Part shown: in pieces, positions 17,089 to 25,485 of the stretch
Layout of the letters: each line of letters opens with the position of its first letter
Numbering within the stretch: the stretch's first letter is position 1
Assembly: GCF_002245535.1 (NCBI RefSeq)
Contig: NZ_NKCN01000006.1
Span: 165,480 to 229,479, forward strand
Reading direction: 5' to 3'
DNA length: 64,000 nt
Origin: Mycobacterium lehmannii
GTDB lineage: Bacteria; Actinomycetota; Actinomycetes; Mycobacteriales; Mycobacteriaceae
Translations under genes and position numbers: made by a program
The notes under the pieces: model-generated
Told to the model about the DNA's origin: nothing
Seen by the model: the letters and a program-made list of their open reading frames with translations, nothing else
Database searches by the model: none

Positions 17089-19374
17089 ATGGACGTTCGA
17101 GACGATCTCACCTTCATCCGCGATATCTCCGCGCTGACGATCGCCGATGCCGAAGAGGCCGGAGGCAAGGGCGCCAACATGGGCGAGCTGGTCGCCGCCA
17201 ACCTGCCGGTTCCACCCGGATTCGTTCTGCTGCGGGATTGTTACCGCCAGTCCATGAGGTCCGGCGGGGTCGAAGCAGAGCTGAACGCGTTGCATCGAGA
17301 GGCGCTTGACGCCGTCGTCGACACCGCGCGGCTCACCGAGTTGTCGGAGCGCATGCAGGGCCTGGTGCACAAGGCCGGTGCCGGCGACGAGGTGCGACGG
17401 CTGATCCTGTCCGCTTACCACGGCATGGGGCCGGGCGCGGTGGTTGCGGTACGTTCCTCGGCCACTGGCGAGGACGGCGCGGACGCCTCGTTCGCGGGCA
17501 TGAACGCCACCATCACCAACGTCACCGGCGACGAGGCGCTGGTGGAGGCGGTGGTGCGGTGCTGGATGTCGTTGTTTAGCCCGCGCGTCATCACCTACCG
17601 CTCGAGCCGCGGCTTCACCAGTGATCCGGCAATGGCTGTCGTCGTGCAGGAGATGGTTCATTCGGAAAAGGCCGGAGTCGCGTTCACCGCCGACCCCAGC
17701 AACGGCGCCCAGGACCGAGTGGTCATCGAGGGCGCGTTCGGTCTCGGCGAGGTCGTGGTGTCCGGAGAGGTCGAACCCGACACCTACATCGTCTCCAAGG
17801 AGACGATGCAACCCCTCGATGTCCGACTGGGTCACAAGGCGTTCAAGATCGTACGGGGCGAGGATGGGCACGATGCCGTCGTCGACCTCGACGAGTCGCA
17901 GGCCGATGCCCGCGTACTGACCGACGGGGAATTGAGATCGATAGCCGAACTGGCCATGGCGACCGAGCGGCACAACGGTTGTCCACAAGACACCGAGTGG
18001 GCGATCGCGGGGGGTAAGACCTATCTGGTTCAGGCGCGGCCGATCACCACGCTGGGCCACACCACTCCCGCCGCCGCAGACAAACACCTGGTGCTGGCCC
18101 GCGGCCTCGCCGCGGCGCCCGGGATCGCTTCGGGAAAGGTGCGGGTGCTGGAGTCACCCGACGAGGGCGCTCAGCTGCAGGAGGGCGAGATCCTCGTCGC
18201 GCAGATGACTAATCCGGACTGGTTGCCGACCATCCGACAAGCGGCGGCGCTGGTGACCGACACCGGCGGCATGACGTGCCACGCCGCAATCGTGGCTCGC
18301 GAATTGAGTGTGCCGTGCGTCGTCGGCACCCGGACTGCGACGAGAGACCTCCACGACGGTACGACGGTCACGGTCGACGGCGCCCGCGGTGAGGTGGTGT
18401 CCGGCCGGGTGCGGCCTTCGTCGACGACATCGGCGACCGAGCAGCGCTCCCCGAGCCGGCCGCACAGCGAAACCACCGGCACGAAGGTCTATGTCAACCT
18501 GGCCATGCCCGAGGCCGCCGAAACCGTTGCCGCACAAGCGGTCGACGGTGTGGGGCTGTTGCGTGCCGAATTCATGCTGACCGATGCGCTGGCCGGCCGT
18601 CATCCCCGTGACCTCATCGCCCACGGGGAGCATCGCACGCTTGTGGACAAGTTGGGGACGTCTGTCGGGCGGATCGCCGCGGCGTTCGCCCCGAGGCCGG
18701 TCATCTACCGGGCAACTGACTTCCGCACCAACGAGTTCCGGGGCCTGAAAGGCGGCGAGACCTACGAGCCGGTCGAACACAACCCGATGATCGGCTATCG
18801 CGGCTGCTACCGATATGTGAACGAGCCGGATCTGTTCGCGCTGGAACTGGAGGCGCTGGCGCGAGTCCGCGAACAGTCCCCGAATGTCGGGCTGATGATC
18901 CCGTTCGTCCGCACCAAATGGGAATTGGAGGCTTGCCTCGAGCTCGTCGATGCCAGTCCGCTCGGGCGCCAGCGCGGCCTGCACCGTTGGGTGATGGCCG
19001 AGGTGCCTTCGGTCGTGCACTGGCTTCCCGAATACATCGGGATGGGCATCGACGGTGTGTCGATCGGAAGCAACGACCTGACTCAGCTGATGCTCGGAGT
19101 CGACCGCGATTCCGATGTGTGCGCTGAGTTGTTCGACGAATCCGACCCCGCCGTTCTCGATGCCATCGGCCAGATCATCAGCACAGCAAGGAAATACGGC
19201 ATTACCTCGTCACTGTGCGGTCAGGCGCCGTCCACGAACCCGGCATTCGCCGAACACCTGGTGCGGTTGGGCATCACGTCGGTATCGGTCAACCCCGATG
19301 CCGCAGATACCACCCGGCATGTCATCGCCGCAGCCGAGCGGCGGCTGCTGCTCGAAGCCGCACGGTTGAGTTGA
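17089..19374 (+). CDS. ppsA: Phosphoenolpyruvate synthase / PEP-utilising dikinase
   Basis: This 761-residue enzyme should convert pyruvate plus ATP to PEP, AMP and phosphate. The N-terminal ATP-binding domain is seen in GGKGANMGELVAANLPVPPG and VRSSATGEDGADASFAGM. The swivelling phospho-His is in TGGMTCHAAIVARE (His near 401), and the C-terminal TIM barrel has GSNDLTQLMLGVDRD (near 660) with the Cys of SLCGQAPS near 709. Length fits PpsA (about 790). ATG 17089 is favoured over 17080 because AGCAGGA then sits 8 bases upstream. Two DosR boxes precede it, so it would be induced in hypoxia, when gluconeogenic carbon feeds trehalose and other sugars; the divergent otsB1-like gene fits that. Confidence 0.9.
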   Translation: MDVRDDLTFIRDISALTIADAEEAGGKGANMGELVAANLPVPPGFVLLRDCYRQSMRSGGVEAELNALHREALDAVVDTARLTELSERMQGLVHKAGAGDEVRRLILSAYHGMGPGAVVAVRSSATGEDGADASFAGMNATITNVTGDEALVEAVVRCWMSLFSPRVITYRSSRGFTSDPAMAVVVQEMVHSEKAGVAFTADPSNGAQDRVVIEGAFGLGEVVVSGEVEPDTYIVSKETMQPLDVRLGHKAFKIVRGEDGHDAVVDLDESQADARVLTDGELRSIAELAMATERHNGCPQDTEWAIAGGKTYLVQARPITTLGHTTPAAADKHLVLARGLAAAPGIASGKVRVLESPDEGAQLQEGEILVAQMTNPDWLPTIRQAAALVTDTGGMTCHAAIVARELSVPCVVGTRTATRDLHDGTTVTVDGARGEVVSGRVRPSSTTSATEQRSPSRPHSETTGTKVYVNLAMPEAAETVAAQAVDGVGLLRAEFMLTDALAGRHPRDLIAHGEHRTLVDKLGTSVGRIAAAFAPRPVIYRATDFRTNEFRGLKGGETYEPVEHNPMIGYRGCYRYVNEPDLFALELEALARVREQSPNVGLMIPFVRTKWELEACLELVDASPLGRQRGLHRWVMAEVPSVVHWLPEYIGMGIDGVSIGSNDLTQLMLGVDRDSDVCAELFDESDPAVLDAIGQIISTARKYGITSSLCGQAPSTNPAFAEHLVRLGITSVSVNPDAADTTRHVIAAAERRLLLEAARLS

Positions 19375-19381
19375 GGCGGGC

Positions 19382-19414
19382 ATGAAACCAGCCGACGACA
19401 AGGCCCTGAGGTGA
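19382..19414 (+). CDS. Ten-codon leader ORF coupled to the next gene
   Basis: An ATG at 19382, with GAGG 7 bases upstream just after the ppsA stop, opens a 10-codon frame (MKPADDKALR) whose TGA overlaps the GTG of the following gene as GTGA. It may serve only to bring ribosomes to that start, which has no good site of its own. A product is not expected to matter. Confidence 0.3.
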   Translation: MKPADDKALR

Positions 19415-19677
19415 CCAAGGCGGAGCACGACGAGGAGACCGAGGAGTCGCGCGACACGATCGTGTGGGGTTTCTTCCGGTCGGAATTCGCCGGACCGATC
19501 TATGTCGACTGGCCTATCGACCGGCGCCTGGACGGCTACCTGTTACATCATGGACCGGCCGAACTTCTCATCGACGGCTCCGCCTACGACGAGTTGCTCG
19601 AGCAGGTCATGGCCAACATCGGGTTGGCGCAGCGCAAGGGCATCCTGCCACCGATCAAAGAAATCCGTCATGATTAA
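19411..19677 (+). CDS. Small conserved-looking hypothetical protein
   Basis: This 88-residue acidic protein (VTKAEHDEE... to ...KEIRHD) has no family I can name. It has no signal peptide or membrane helix. The N-terminal 12 residues are highly acidic, and a central FFRSEFAGPIYVDWPIDRRLDG followed by a helical AYDELLEQVMANIGLAQRKG suggests a compact alpha/beta domain. It lies 36 bases after ppsA in the same direction, so it is probably co-transcribed from the DosR-box promoter and may act in the same stress response. The GTG start lacks its own ribosome site and overlaps a 10-codon leader frame. Codon bias is normal for the region, supporting a real gene. Confidence 0.65.
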   Translation: MTKAEHDEETEESRDTIVWGFFRSEFAGPIYVDWPIDRRLDGYLLHHGPAELLIDGSAYDELLEQVMANIGLAQRKGILPPIKEIRHD

Positions 19678-19793
19678 GCCGGTCGTGTCGATTGACGGCA
19701 TCGACAGCGAACGGCTCGCTGAGGCGTCGAGCGGCGTTCGGCCATCGCCGCGGTGACGCCGGCGATGTCTGCACTTACCCGGGGGATCGGGCG

Positions 19794-21326
19794 TCAAACG
19801 CCGTCAACTGCTTCGCCATCACAGCCTCCGCCGACGGCCATGCGAAATATCCGGTGTGCCTCGTCCACCGAGTCCGCGAGCGGACGGGCGGTGTCGAGTC
19901 GGTGGGCTCGATCGGGGACCGCGTCGCCACCGAGCGCAACGGCGATCTGTGGTGTCGCATCCGAACTCGACGACCCTCTGGCCACCACCCGCTCAGCGGC
20001 TTCCGCCGACGACAGCGAACAGACGAAATGAACCACGGCCGATGAGGTTTCGGCAGCCAGTCGATACGCCCTCTCCTGCCGATGCGTATCGCGCCAGGTG
20101 CCGTCGAGCACGACGGTCTCACCGGCGGACAGCAGAGCGCGAGCTCGACGCAGCACCTCGTCGTAGACCGCGCGCACGTTCTCGGGTGCATACAGTCCCA
20201 CACCCAGTTCGCCCGCCCGGCCCGCGATGACTCCCGACCGTTGTAGCTCGCGCCGCACCTCATCCGTAGAAATGACCCGGGCGTTCACCCGTTCGGCCAA
20301 TCCGTGCGCCACCGTGGTCTTGCCGGTTCCCGGGCCGCCGCCGACGATGACCAACCCGACGGTGCACGACCGCAGGTGGGTCAGGGCGATGTCGAGATGG
20401 CGTATCGCGTCGGCCACCGCTTCCGGGTGCCCTTGATCGACGCGGATGCAGTCCACCTTCGCCCGCACCACGGCGCGGTACGCGACGCTGAAATCCCTCA
20501 AGGACCTCGGTGCGGGATCGTCAGCCCGCCGGAGGTACTCGTCGAAGAAGTTATCAGCGAGGTCCTTTCGGCCGAGGAACTCCAGGTCCATCGCGAGAAA
20601 GGCGGCATCGTCGACACCGTCGACGTAGCGCAGTCGATCGTCGAACTCGAGGCAGTCGAGCAGTACCGGACCGTCTGGCATGCAGAAGATGTCCTGTGTC
20701 TGCAGATCCCCGTGACCGTCGACGACGCGTCCCGCCGCGATCCGCTGTTCGAACAACTGGTCACGGCCGGCCAGGTACCGGTCGGCCAGGCCCGTGACCT
20801 CGCGAAGCGTCGTCTCCGGAATGACGCTGTCGACGTAACGCTCCAGCTCACCAAGATTCTGGTGCCAGCGCTCGAAAATCACGGCAGCCGTCGCTTGTTC
20901 GTCAATCTGTGGGCCGCGTAGCGCGTTTCGGTGGAACTGCGCCAACCGGTCTGCGATGGCGGTGAGGCATCCGTCGACGGGATCGCCGTTGCGTACCAGC
21001 GCGGCAAGCCGCGCGGATTCCGGGTAGCGTCGCATCACGATGACCGGTTCGGGAGGTTCACCCGGCGTGGCGAAGTGGCCCACGCCGAAATAGCTGTCCG
21101 GCGCCAACCTGCGATTCAGTTCCACTTCGCGTTGACACGCCTGCTCGCGACGTTCGCGGGTGCTGAAGTCCAGGAAGTCCGTGACGATCGCTTTCTTCGT
21201 CTTATACGCCCGGTCCCCGATGAGAGCAACCAGCCCCGTGTGGGTCTCATGGATCTCCGCGTGGAGGTTCCCGTTGCCGCTGAACGGGTCTCGGCGGGTG
21301 CTCGCGGTAACCGACGCGGTCGTCAT
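19794..21326 (-). CDS. Rv2004c-like protein: phosphotransferase-like domain plus P-loop kinase
   Basis: This 510-residue protein matches the Rv2004c family of the M. tuberculosis DosR regulon (498 residues). The N-terminal half (to about 310) looks like an aminoglycoside phosphotransferase/protein-kinase-like fold, with DGHGDLQTQDIFC near 203 resembling the catalytic loop and LLDCLEFDDRLRYVD following. The C-terminal part is a zeta-toxin/gluconate-kinase-like P-loop domain: GGGPGTGKTTVAHG near 332, DEVRRELQ after it and VVLDGTWRD near 420. Its substrate is unknown. ATG 21326 has GAGG just upstream, and a DosR-like box lies about 40 bases before it. It converges on the small gene at 19411. Confidence 0.85.
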   Translation of the reverse strand: MTTASVTASTRRDPFSGNGNLHAEIHETHTGLVALIGDRAYKTKKAIVTDFLDFSTRERREQACQREVELNRRLAPDSYFGVGHFATPGEPPEPVIVMRRYPESARLAALVRNGDPVDGCLTAIADRLAQFHRNALRGPQIDEQATAAVIFERWHQNLGELERYVDSVIPETTLREVTGLADRYLAGRDQLFEQRIAAGRVVDGHGDLQTQDIFCMPDGPVLLDCLEFDDRLRYVDGVDDAAFLAMDLEFLGRKDLADNFFDEYLRRADDPAPRSLRDFSVAYRAVVRAKVDCIRVDQGHPEAVADAIRHLDIALTHLRSCTVGLVIVGGGPGTGKTTVAHGLAERVNARVISTDEVRRELQRSGVIAGRAGELGVGLYAPENVRAVYDEVLRRARALLSAGETVVLDGTWRDTHRQERAYRLAAETSSAVVHFVCSLSSAEAAERVVARGSSSSDATPQIAVALGGDAVPDRAHRLDTARPLADSVDEAHRIFRMAVGGGCDGEAVDGV

Positions 21327-21361
21327 ACCTCAACCCTCTCGCAGCGACGCTCTCGGCAACA

Positions 21362-21375
21362 GGGCCGGAAGACCC
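21362..21375 (-). promoter_or_regulatory. DosR-like box upstream of the Rv2004c-like gene
   Basis: On the minus strand the sequence is GGGTCTTCCGGCCC, one mismatch (T for A) from GGGACTTNNGNCC. It ends 36 bases before the ATG at 21326. Confidence 0.55.
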
Positions 21376-21393
21376 TTTACCGCAGCCGGCGCA

Positions 21394-22278
21394 TCATCGA
21401 TGCGGTCGACAGACCATGACCGGAACGGTGGCGTGTTGCAACAGATTCAACGCCGTCGACCCCAGGATGGCGCTGGTGAGCACAGTCTTCCCGTAGCTTC
21501 CGACCACAAGCAGCTGCGCACCGTCGGCGCTACATCGATCCATCAGTGCTACAGCGGGTTTCGCGTTCTCGACGTAGCACGGAGCGGACACCTGTGTGTA
21601 GCGCTGGTTGTATCGGTCGACATCGCTTGTCAGCTGTGCCCACTCCGCCGTCGCCAACGCATCCCAGTCGATCAGCAGAGGCAGTCGCGCGGCCACCGCG
21701 CGCAGCGGCGACGACCACGACCGCACGGCCGCCAACTTCGCATTGAACCGTTCGGCGAACTCGAACGCGTTCTCCAGAGCGGCCAGAGACGACGGTGTTC
21801 CGTCCACCCCGACGACTACCGGATCGTCCGTCGGCACGACGTTCGACCCTCGCCAAGCGACAACGGGGCAGTCCGCGCGCGTCGCCACCGCCAGTGTCGT
21901 CGAACCCAGCAAAAGCGCACCCGCAGCGGTGACTTCATCGTTTCCCACCACGATCATCCGTGCGGTCTTGCCCAGTTGCACCAGCACCTCGGCGACCGGA
22001 ACATCGGTGGACAGAGTCGTCACTTCGAGTTCGTTGTGGTCCGAACGCACGATCTCCTCCGCGCGGCGCAGAATAGCGTCGGCACTCTCGCGCTGGTGCT
22101 CGAGGACGGCCGCTCGCATCGCGGCGACAGTGTCGGTCAGGTTGTGCCCGACGGCCGGCAGCGCATGCACGATGTGCAACGACGTTTCGTACGCCGAAGC
22201 CACTGCGCCCGCCCATCGCGCCGCGTTGACCGCGCCATCGCTGCCGTCCACGCCGACCACAACCGCACCTGTCCGCAT
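21394..22278 (-). CDS. Tandem universal stress protein (Rv2005c-like)
   Basis: This 294-residue protein has two UspA domains, about 1-145 and 150-294, each starting with a VVGVDGS/T nucleotide-binding strand. The ATP motif GxxGx9GS/T is clear in the second copy (VVGSYGKTVLTSAILGST) and altered in the first (VVGNDEVTAAGALLLGST), so one site may not bind ATP. Length equals Rv2005c (295), a DosR-regulon member that binds ATP and responds to hypoxia. ATG 22278 is preferred over 22296 because AGGAG lies 6 bases upstream. A DosR box is about 76 bases before the start. It is followed by the Rv2004c-like gene in the same direction, as in M. tuberculosis. Confidence 0.9.
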   Translation of the reverse strand: MRTGAVVVGVDGSDGAVNAARWAGAVASAYETSLHIVHALPAVGHNLTDTVAAMRAAVLEHQRESADAILRRAEEIVRSDHNELEVTTLSTDVPVAEVLVQLGKTARMIVVGNDEVTAAGALLLGSTTLAVATRADCPVVAWRGSNVVPTDDPVVVGVDGTPSSLAALENAFEFAERFNAKLAAVRSWSSPLRAVAARLPLLIDWDALATAEWAQLTSDVDRYNQRYTQVSAPCYVENAKPAVALMDRCSADGAQLLVVGSYGKTVLTSAILGSTALNLLQHATVPVMVCRPHR

Positions 22279-22353
22279 CGTGACTCCTGTCATCACCTTC
22301 GAGGTTCGTTCGCTCCTGAAGTGATGATGACCGGTGTCGCATGCCCGGCGTAG

Positions 22354-22366
22354 AGGCGAAAGTCCC
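22354..22366 (-). promoter_or_regulatory. DosR box upstream of the first universal stress protein gene
   Basis: On the minus strand it reads GGGACTTTCGCCT, matching the core except for the last base. It sits in the 94-base gap between two universal stress protein genes and points to the downstream one (start 22278). Confidence 0.65.
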
Positions 22367-22372
22367 TGGACT

Positions 22373-23254
22373 TCAGCGCCGAGCGATGATGACCGGCATG
22401 CGTGCGGCCTGCGCGACGGCCGAGCTCACCGATCCGAGCAACATCCCGGCGAACCCGCCGAGGCCCCGGCTGCCCACCACGAGAAGCTGGGCCCGTTCGG
22501 ATTCCTCGAGCAGCCGGCGAGCCGGATTGCCGGGGCCGACGATGCGCTGAACGGCGACATCGGGATAGCGCTCGCTCCAGCCGGCAAGGCGCTGCGCGAG
22601 CTCCTCATCCGCCCGCGCACCGCCGTCTCGGACGCCGAAATCTCCGGTGCCCGTCCATGTGTGAACGGCTAGCAGCTCCACCCCGCGTCGATCGGCCTCG
22701 TCGAAGGCGATCTCTGTCGCGAACTCCGAGGCGGGTGAGCCGTCGATGCCGACCGCCACCGGGGCCGTCGCCGGATGATCCATCAGGGGGTCCTCGTCGT
22801 GGATCACCGCCACCGGGCAGCGCGCATGGTGCACAAGACCGGAGCTGACCGAACCGAGAAGCAGACCTTTGACACCTCCGAGGCCGCGGCAGCCGACGAC
22901 GGTCAGCTCGGCGCCTTCGGACAAGTCGACGAGCGACGAAACGGTGGCGCCGGCGAGAATGCGATGGTCGACCTCGATGCCGGGTGTGGCGCCGATGGCA
23001 TCACGAACGAGCCCGAGAGCGTCCTCGATCACGGCCTTCCCGCGGCGCTCCCGCTCGGCGGCGAACTGACCCGACATCGGGAGGTCCACCCACGCGCCAT
23101 TCGTGTTCGAGGGCAGCACGTGGACGACGGTCAAGGGCACACCGCGCAACGCTGCGTCGCGGGCCGCCCAGTCAGTCGCCGCTCGGGAGGCCGGCGACCC
23201 GTCCACTCCGACCACGACGCCGCGCGCGCCGGGCGTCGCTGCGGTTGCGCTCAT
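22373..23254 (-). CDS. Tandem universal stress protein (Rv2623/Rv1996-like)
   Basis: This 293-residue protein has two UspA domains (about 10-150 and 155-293), each with [10 protein letters not shown] or [10 protein letters not shown] at its first strand. Both copies carry an intact ATP-binding pattern, [18 protein letters not shown] and [18 protein letters not shown], so unlike its downstream neighbour both sites look functional. The family binds ATP and modulates growth in hypoxia or persistence (Rv2623 is the studied case). The ATG at 23254 has GGAGG-like sequence shortly upstream (rc of ctgaccctcctgg). A weaker DosR box lies about 70 bases upstream. It is separated by 94 bases, with its own DosR box, from the next USP gene. 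Confidence 0.9.
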   Translation of the reverse strand: MSATAATPGARGVVVGVDGSPASRAATDWAARDAALRGVPLTVVHVLPSNTNGAWVDLPMSGQFAAERERRGKAVIEDALGLVRDAIGATPGIEVDHRILAGATVSSLVDLSEGAELTVVGCRGLGGVKGLLLGSVSSGLVHHARCPVAVIHDEDPLMDHPATAPVAVGIDGSPASEFATEIAFDEADRRGVELLAVHTWTGTGDFGVRDGGARADEELAQRLAGWSERYPDVAVQRIVGPGNPARRLLEESERAQLLVVGSRGLGGFAGMLLGSVSSAVAQAARMPVIIARR

Positions 23255-23324
23255 CTGACCCTCCTGGTGGGGCGTCGATTACGCCCCGCCCACAATGCTC
23301 GCCGGGGCGGCGCGCGAACCGAAG

Positions 23325-23337
23325 AGTCGAAAGTCAC
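23325..23337 (-). promoter_or_regulatory. Weak DosR-like box upstream of the second universal stress protein gene
   Basis: On the minus strand GTGACTTTCGACT matches GGGACTTNNGNCC at most but not all fixed positions (G to T at position 2, C to T at the end). Its placement, about 70 bases before the start at 23254, supports it. Confidence 0.45.
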
Positions 23338-23377
23338 CAGCCGCCGACGAAGGATCCTGTCGGCCGCATCCCTGGTC

Positions 23378-24070
23378 TCAGATACCGCTGCGCGTGTCGA
23401 TGACGCGCTGCGCGACGTCCGCGAGCTTGACGTTGCTGTCCTGTGAGAGCTGTTTGAGCATCTCGAACGCCCGCACCTCGTCCACGCCGTATCGCTCCAT
23501 GATGATGCCCTTGGCCTGGCCGATGCGATCCCTGGTGGCCATCGCCGACTTCAGCTGTTCGCCTTCCCGGCTGGCCAGCAGTGCCGCGGCGGCGTGCGCG
23601 GCCAGAACTGTGCCGATCATCTCGTCGTCAGCGTCGAAAGCGCGCGCTTTGAAGCTGAACATGTTCAGCGCTCCCGCGGTCCGATCGGCCGTGTACAGCT
23701 TGATCGACAGTCCGCTGAGCACACCGTGCTCGACCGCGGCGGCCGAATACAGCGGCCAGCGGCCCTCAGTACGGAAGTCGTCGGTCCGCAGAATCGACTC
23801 GTCCAGCGCGGCCTCCACGCAGGGGCCCTCGCCGAACTGCATCTGGATTTCGTCGAGCGTGTGCGGCAACTCCGACGTGCCCGCGAGCGATTCGAACCTC
23901 CCTCCCCGGCCGATCAGAAGCACTCCCACGGTGTCGGCGCCCGGAATCAGCTCACGCGCGGTGTCGGTGACATCGTCGAGCACCTCGTTGACCGTGCTCG
24001 GCGGGGCGGAAGCCCGCGCCAACTCGGCCATTCGCTCGGCCAGGTCATGGGTGCGGGAGGACGGGGTCAT
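23378..24070 (-). CDS. GAF-ANTAR domain protein, putative RNA-binding antiterminator
   Basis: This 230-residue cytosolic regulator has an N-terminal GAF domain (about 20-160, with VGVLLIGRGGRFESLAGTS) and a C-terminal ANTAR domain (about 165-225). In the ANTAR part, LKSAMATRDRIGQAKGIIMER is followed by YGVDEVRAFEMLKQLSQDSN, the usual three-helix pattern with the conserved Ala and aromatic positions. ANTAR proteins bind paired hairpins in nascent RNA and stop termination. A GAF sensor fused to ANTAR is common in mycobacteria. ATG 24070 (MTPSSRTHDL) is chosen; a longer frame from 24106 adds a tail of low quality. It is the last gene of the stress cluster; the ligand and RNA targets are unknown. 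Confidence 0.85.
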   Translation of the reverse strand: MTPSSRTHDLAERMAELARASAPPSTVNEVLDDVTDTARELIPGADTVGVLLIGRGGRFESLAGTSELPHTLDEIQMQFGEGPCVEAALDESILRTDDFRTEGRWPLYSAAAVEHGVLSGLSIKLYTADRTAGALNMFSFKARAFDADDEMIGTVLAAHAAAALLASREGEQLKSAMATRDRIGQAKGIIMERYGVDEVRAFEMLKQLSQDSNVKLADVAQRVIDTRSGI

Positions 24071-24256
24071 GCCCGGAAGTCTTCCCCTTCGAGCGTCGGA
24101 GTACACGATTGTTTGCGGTTCGGGTCAGTGGGCATGTCGTGAGCAAGCTCGGGTGACGGTCGACCGTTTCTCGCGCCGAGGTCTCGTCGGTTAAGACAGC
24201 AGCCGACGGGGCCGACCTCTACGCCGCCCGCCGCACAGTCGCTCTCTTAGTTGTAG

Positions 24257-24262
24257 TAGCGT
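24257..24262 (+). promoter_or_regulatory. -10 element of a leaderless promoter for the thiolase gene
   Basis: TAGCGT ends 7 bases before the GTG at 24270, and no Shine-Dalgarno sequence is present, so transcription probably begins at the start codon. Confidence 0.45.
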
Positions 24263-24269
24263 CGCGGCT

Positions 24270-25484
24270 GTGGGCGCACCCGATGTCTGGATCCTTGGCG
24301 GCTATCAGAGCGACTTCGCCAGGAATGTCACGCGCGAGGGACGGGATTTCGCCGACCTGACCAGTGAAGTTGTCGAGTCGACACTGGCGGCGGCCAAGCT
24401 CGACGCCCGCGATGTCGAGGTGGTGCACGTCGGCAACGCGTTCGGCGAACTCTTCGCGTTCCAGGGCCACCTGGGGGCGATGCCGGCCTCGGTGCACACC
24501 GGGTTGTGGGGCAAACCGGCGACACGGCACGAAGCCGCGTGTGCGTCGGGCAGCGTCGCCGCGCTGTCTGCCATCGCGGATCTGCGGTCGGGGGCCTACC
24601 GGTCGGCGCTGGTGCTCGGTGTAGAGCTGGAGAAGACCGTCGCAGGGGATACCGGCGCCCGGCACCTCGGCGCCGCCGCGTGGACCGGTCACGAGGGCGC
24701 CGATGCGACGTTCATGTGGCCACACATGTTCGACCGGGTGGCCGCCGAGTACGACCGGCGCTACGGCATCGACGAATCGCACCTGCGCGCCATCGCGGCA
24801 CTGAACTTCACCAACGCGCGAGCTAACCCGCATGCGCAGACTCGCGGATGGAACGTGCCGGATCCGCTGACCGACGACGACTCCACCAACCCGGTCGTGG
24901 AAGGACGGTTACGCCGATTCGACTGCAGCCAGCTAACCGACGGCGGCGCCGGCATCGTCCTGGCCACCGACGAATTCCTTGGCGACCATCCGGGCTTGCG
25001 TCCGCTCGGCCGCATCGCCGGCTGGGGCCACCGGACGGTGGGGCTGGGCCTGCAGCAGAAACTCGACCGTGCCGCCGACGATCCGTACGTGCTGCCGCAT
25101 GTGCGGGGTGCGGTGCTCGACGCCTTCGGCCGCGCTGGCGTCACGCTCGACGACGTCGACGGGTTCGAGGTCCACGACTGCTTCACCCCCAGCGAGTACC
25201 TCGCGATCGATCACCTCGGTCTCACCGGGCCTGGCGAATCGTGGAAGGCCATCGAGAACGGCGAGATCGAGATCGGCGGACGGCTGCCGATCAACCCCAG
25301 CGGCGGCCTGATCGGTGGCGGCCATCCGGTCGGCGCCTCCGGGGTGCGGATGCTGCTCGATGCGGCCAAGCAGGTCAGCGGCGGCGCCGGCGACTACCAG
25401 GTCGAGGGCGCAACGACGTTCGGCACCTTGAACTTCGGCGGTAGCACCGCCACCACCGTCAGCTTCATCGTCGGGAGGGCATGA
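24270..25484 (+). CDS. Thiolase-family acetyl-CoA acetyltransferase
   Basis: This 404-residue thiolase-like protein belongs to the group annotated as acetyl-CoA acetyltransferase / lipid-transfer thiolases in mycobacteria. The nucleophilic Cys is in RHEAACASGSVAAL (about residue 90), a second segment VHDCFTPSEY lies near 307, and the C-terminal loop GGGHPVGASGVR has the conserved His. It would cleave or form beta-ketoacyl-CoA thioesters in the cytosol. The GTG at 24270 has a -10 hexamer at leaderless spacing. It is followed at 1 base by a carotenoid oxygenase gene and then an HxlR-type regulator, apparently a single operon; how a thiolase serves carotenoid cleavage is unclear. Confidence 0.85.
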   Translation: MGAPDVWILGGYQSDFARNVTREGRDFADLTSEVVESTLAAAKLDARDVEVVHVGNAFGELFAFQGHLGAMPASVHTGLWGKPATRHEAACASGSVAALSAIADLRSGAYRSALVLGVELEKTVAGDTGARHLGAAAWTGHEGADATFMWPHMFDRVAAEYDRRYGIDESHLRAIAALNFTNARANPHAQTRGWNVPDPLTDDDSTNPVVEGRLRRFDCSQLTDGGAGIVLATDEFLGDHPGLRPLGRIAGWGHRTVGLGLQQKLDRAADDPYVLPHVRGAVLDAFGRAGVTLDDVDGFEVHDCFTPSEYLAIDHLGLTGPGESWKAIENGEIEIGGRLPINPSGGLIGGGHPVGASGVRMLLDAAKQVSGGAGDYQVEGATTFGTLNFGGSTATTVSFIVGRA

Positions 25485-25485
25485 C

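Noticed and set aside
19670..19756. 28-codon frame after the small hypothetical gene
   Set aside because: The ATG overlaps the previous stop, but the peptide is short, has no pattern and no ribosome site; evidence is too weak.
24156..24167. Perfect 12-bp palindrome ACGGTCGACCGT
   Set aside because: It lies between divergent genes, but such short G+C-rich palindromes occur often by chance and no second copy was seen nearby.
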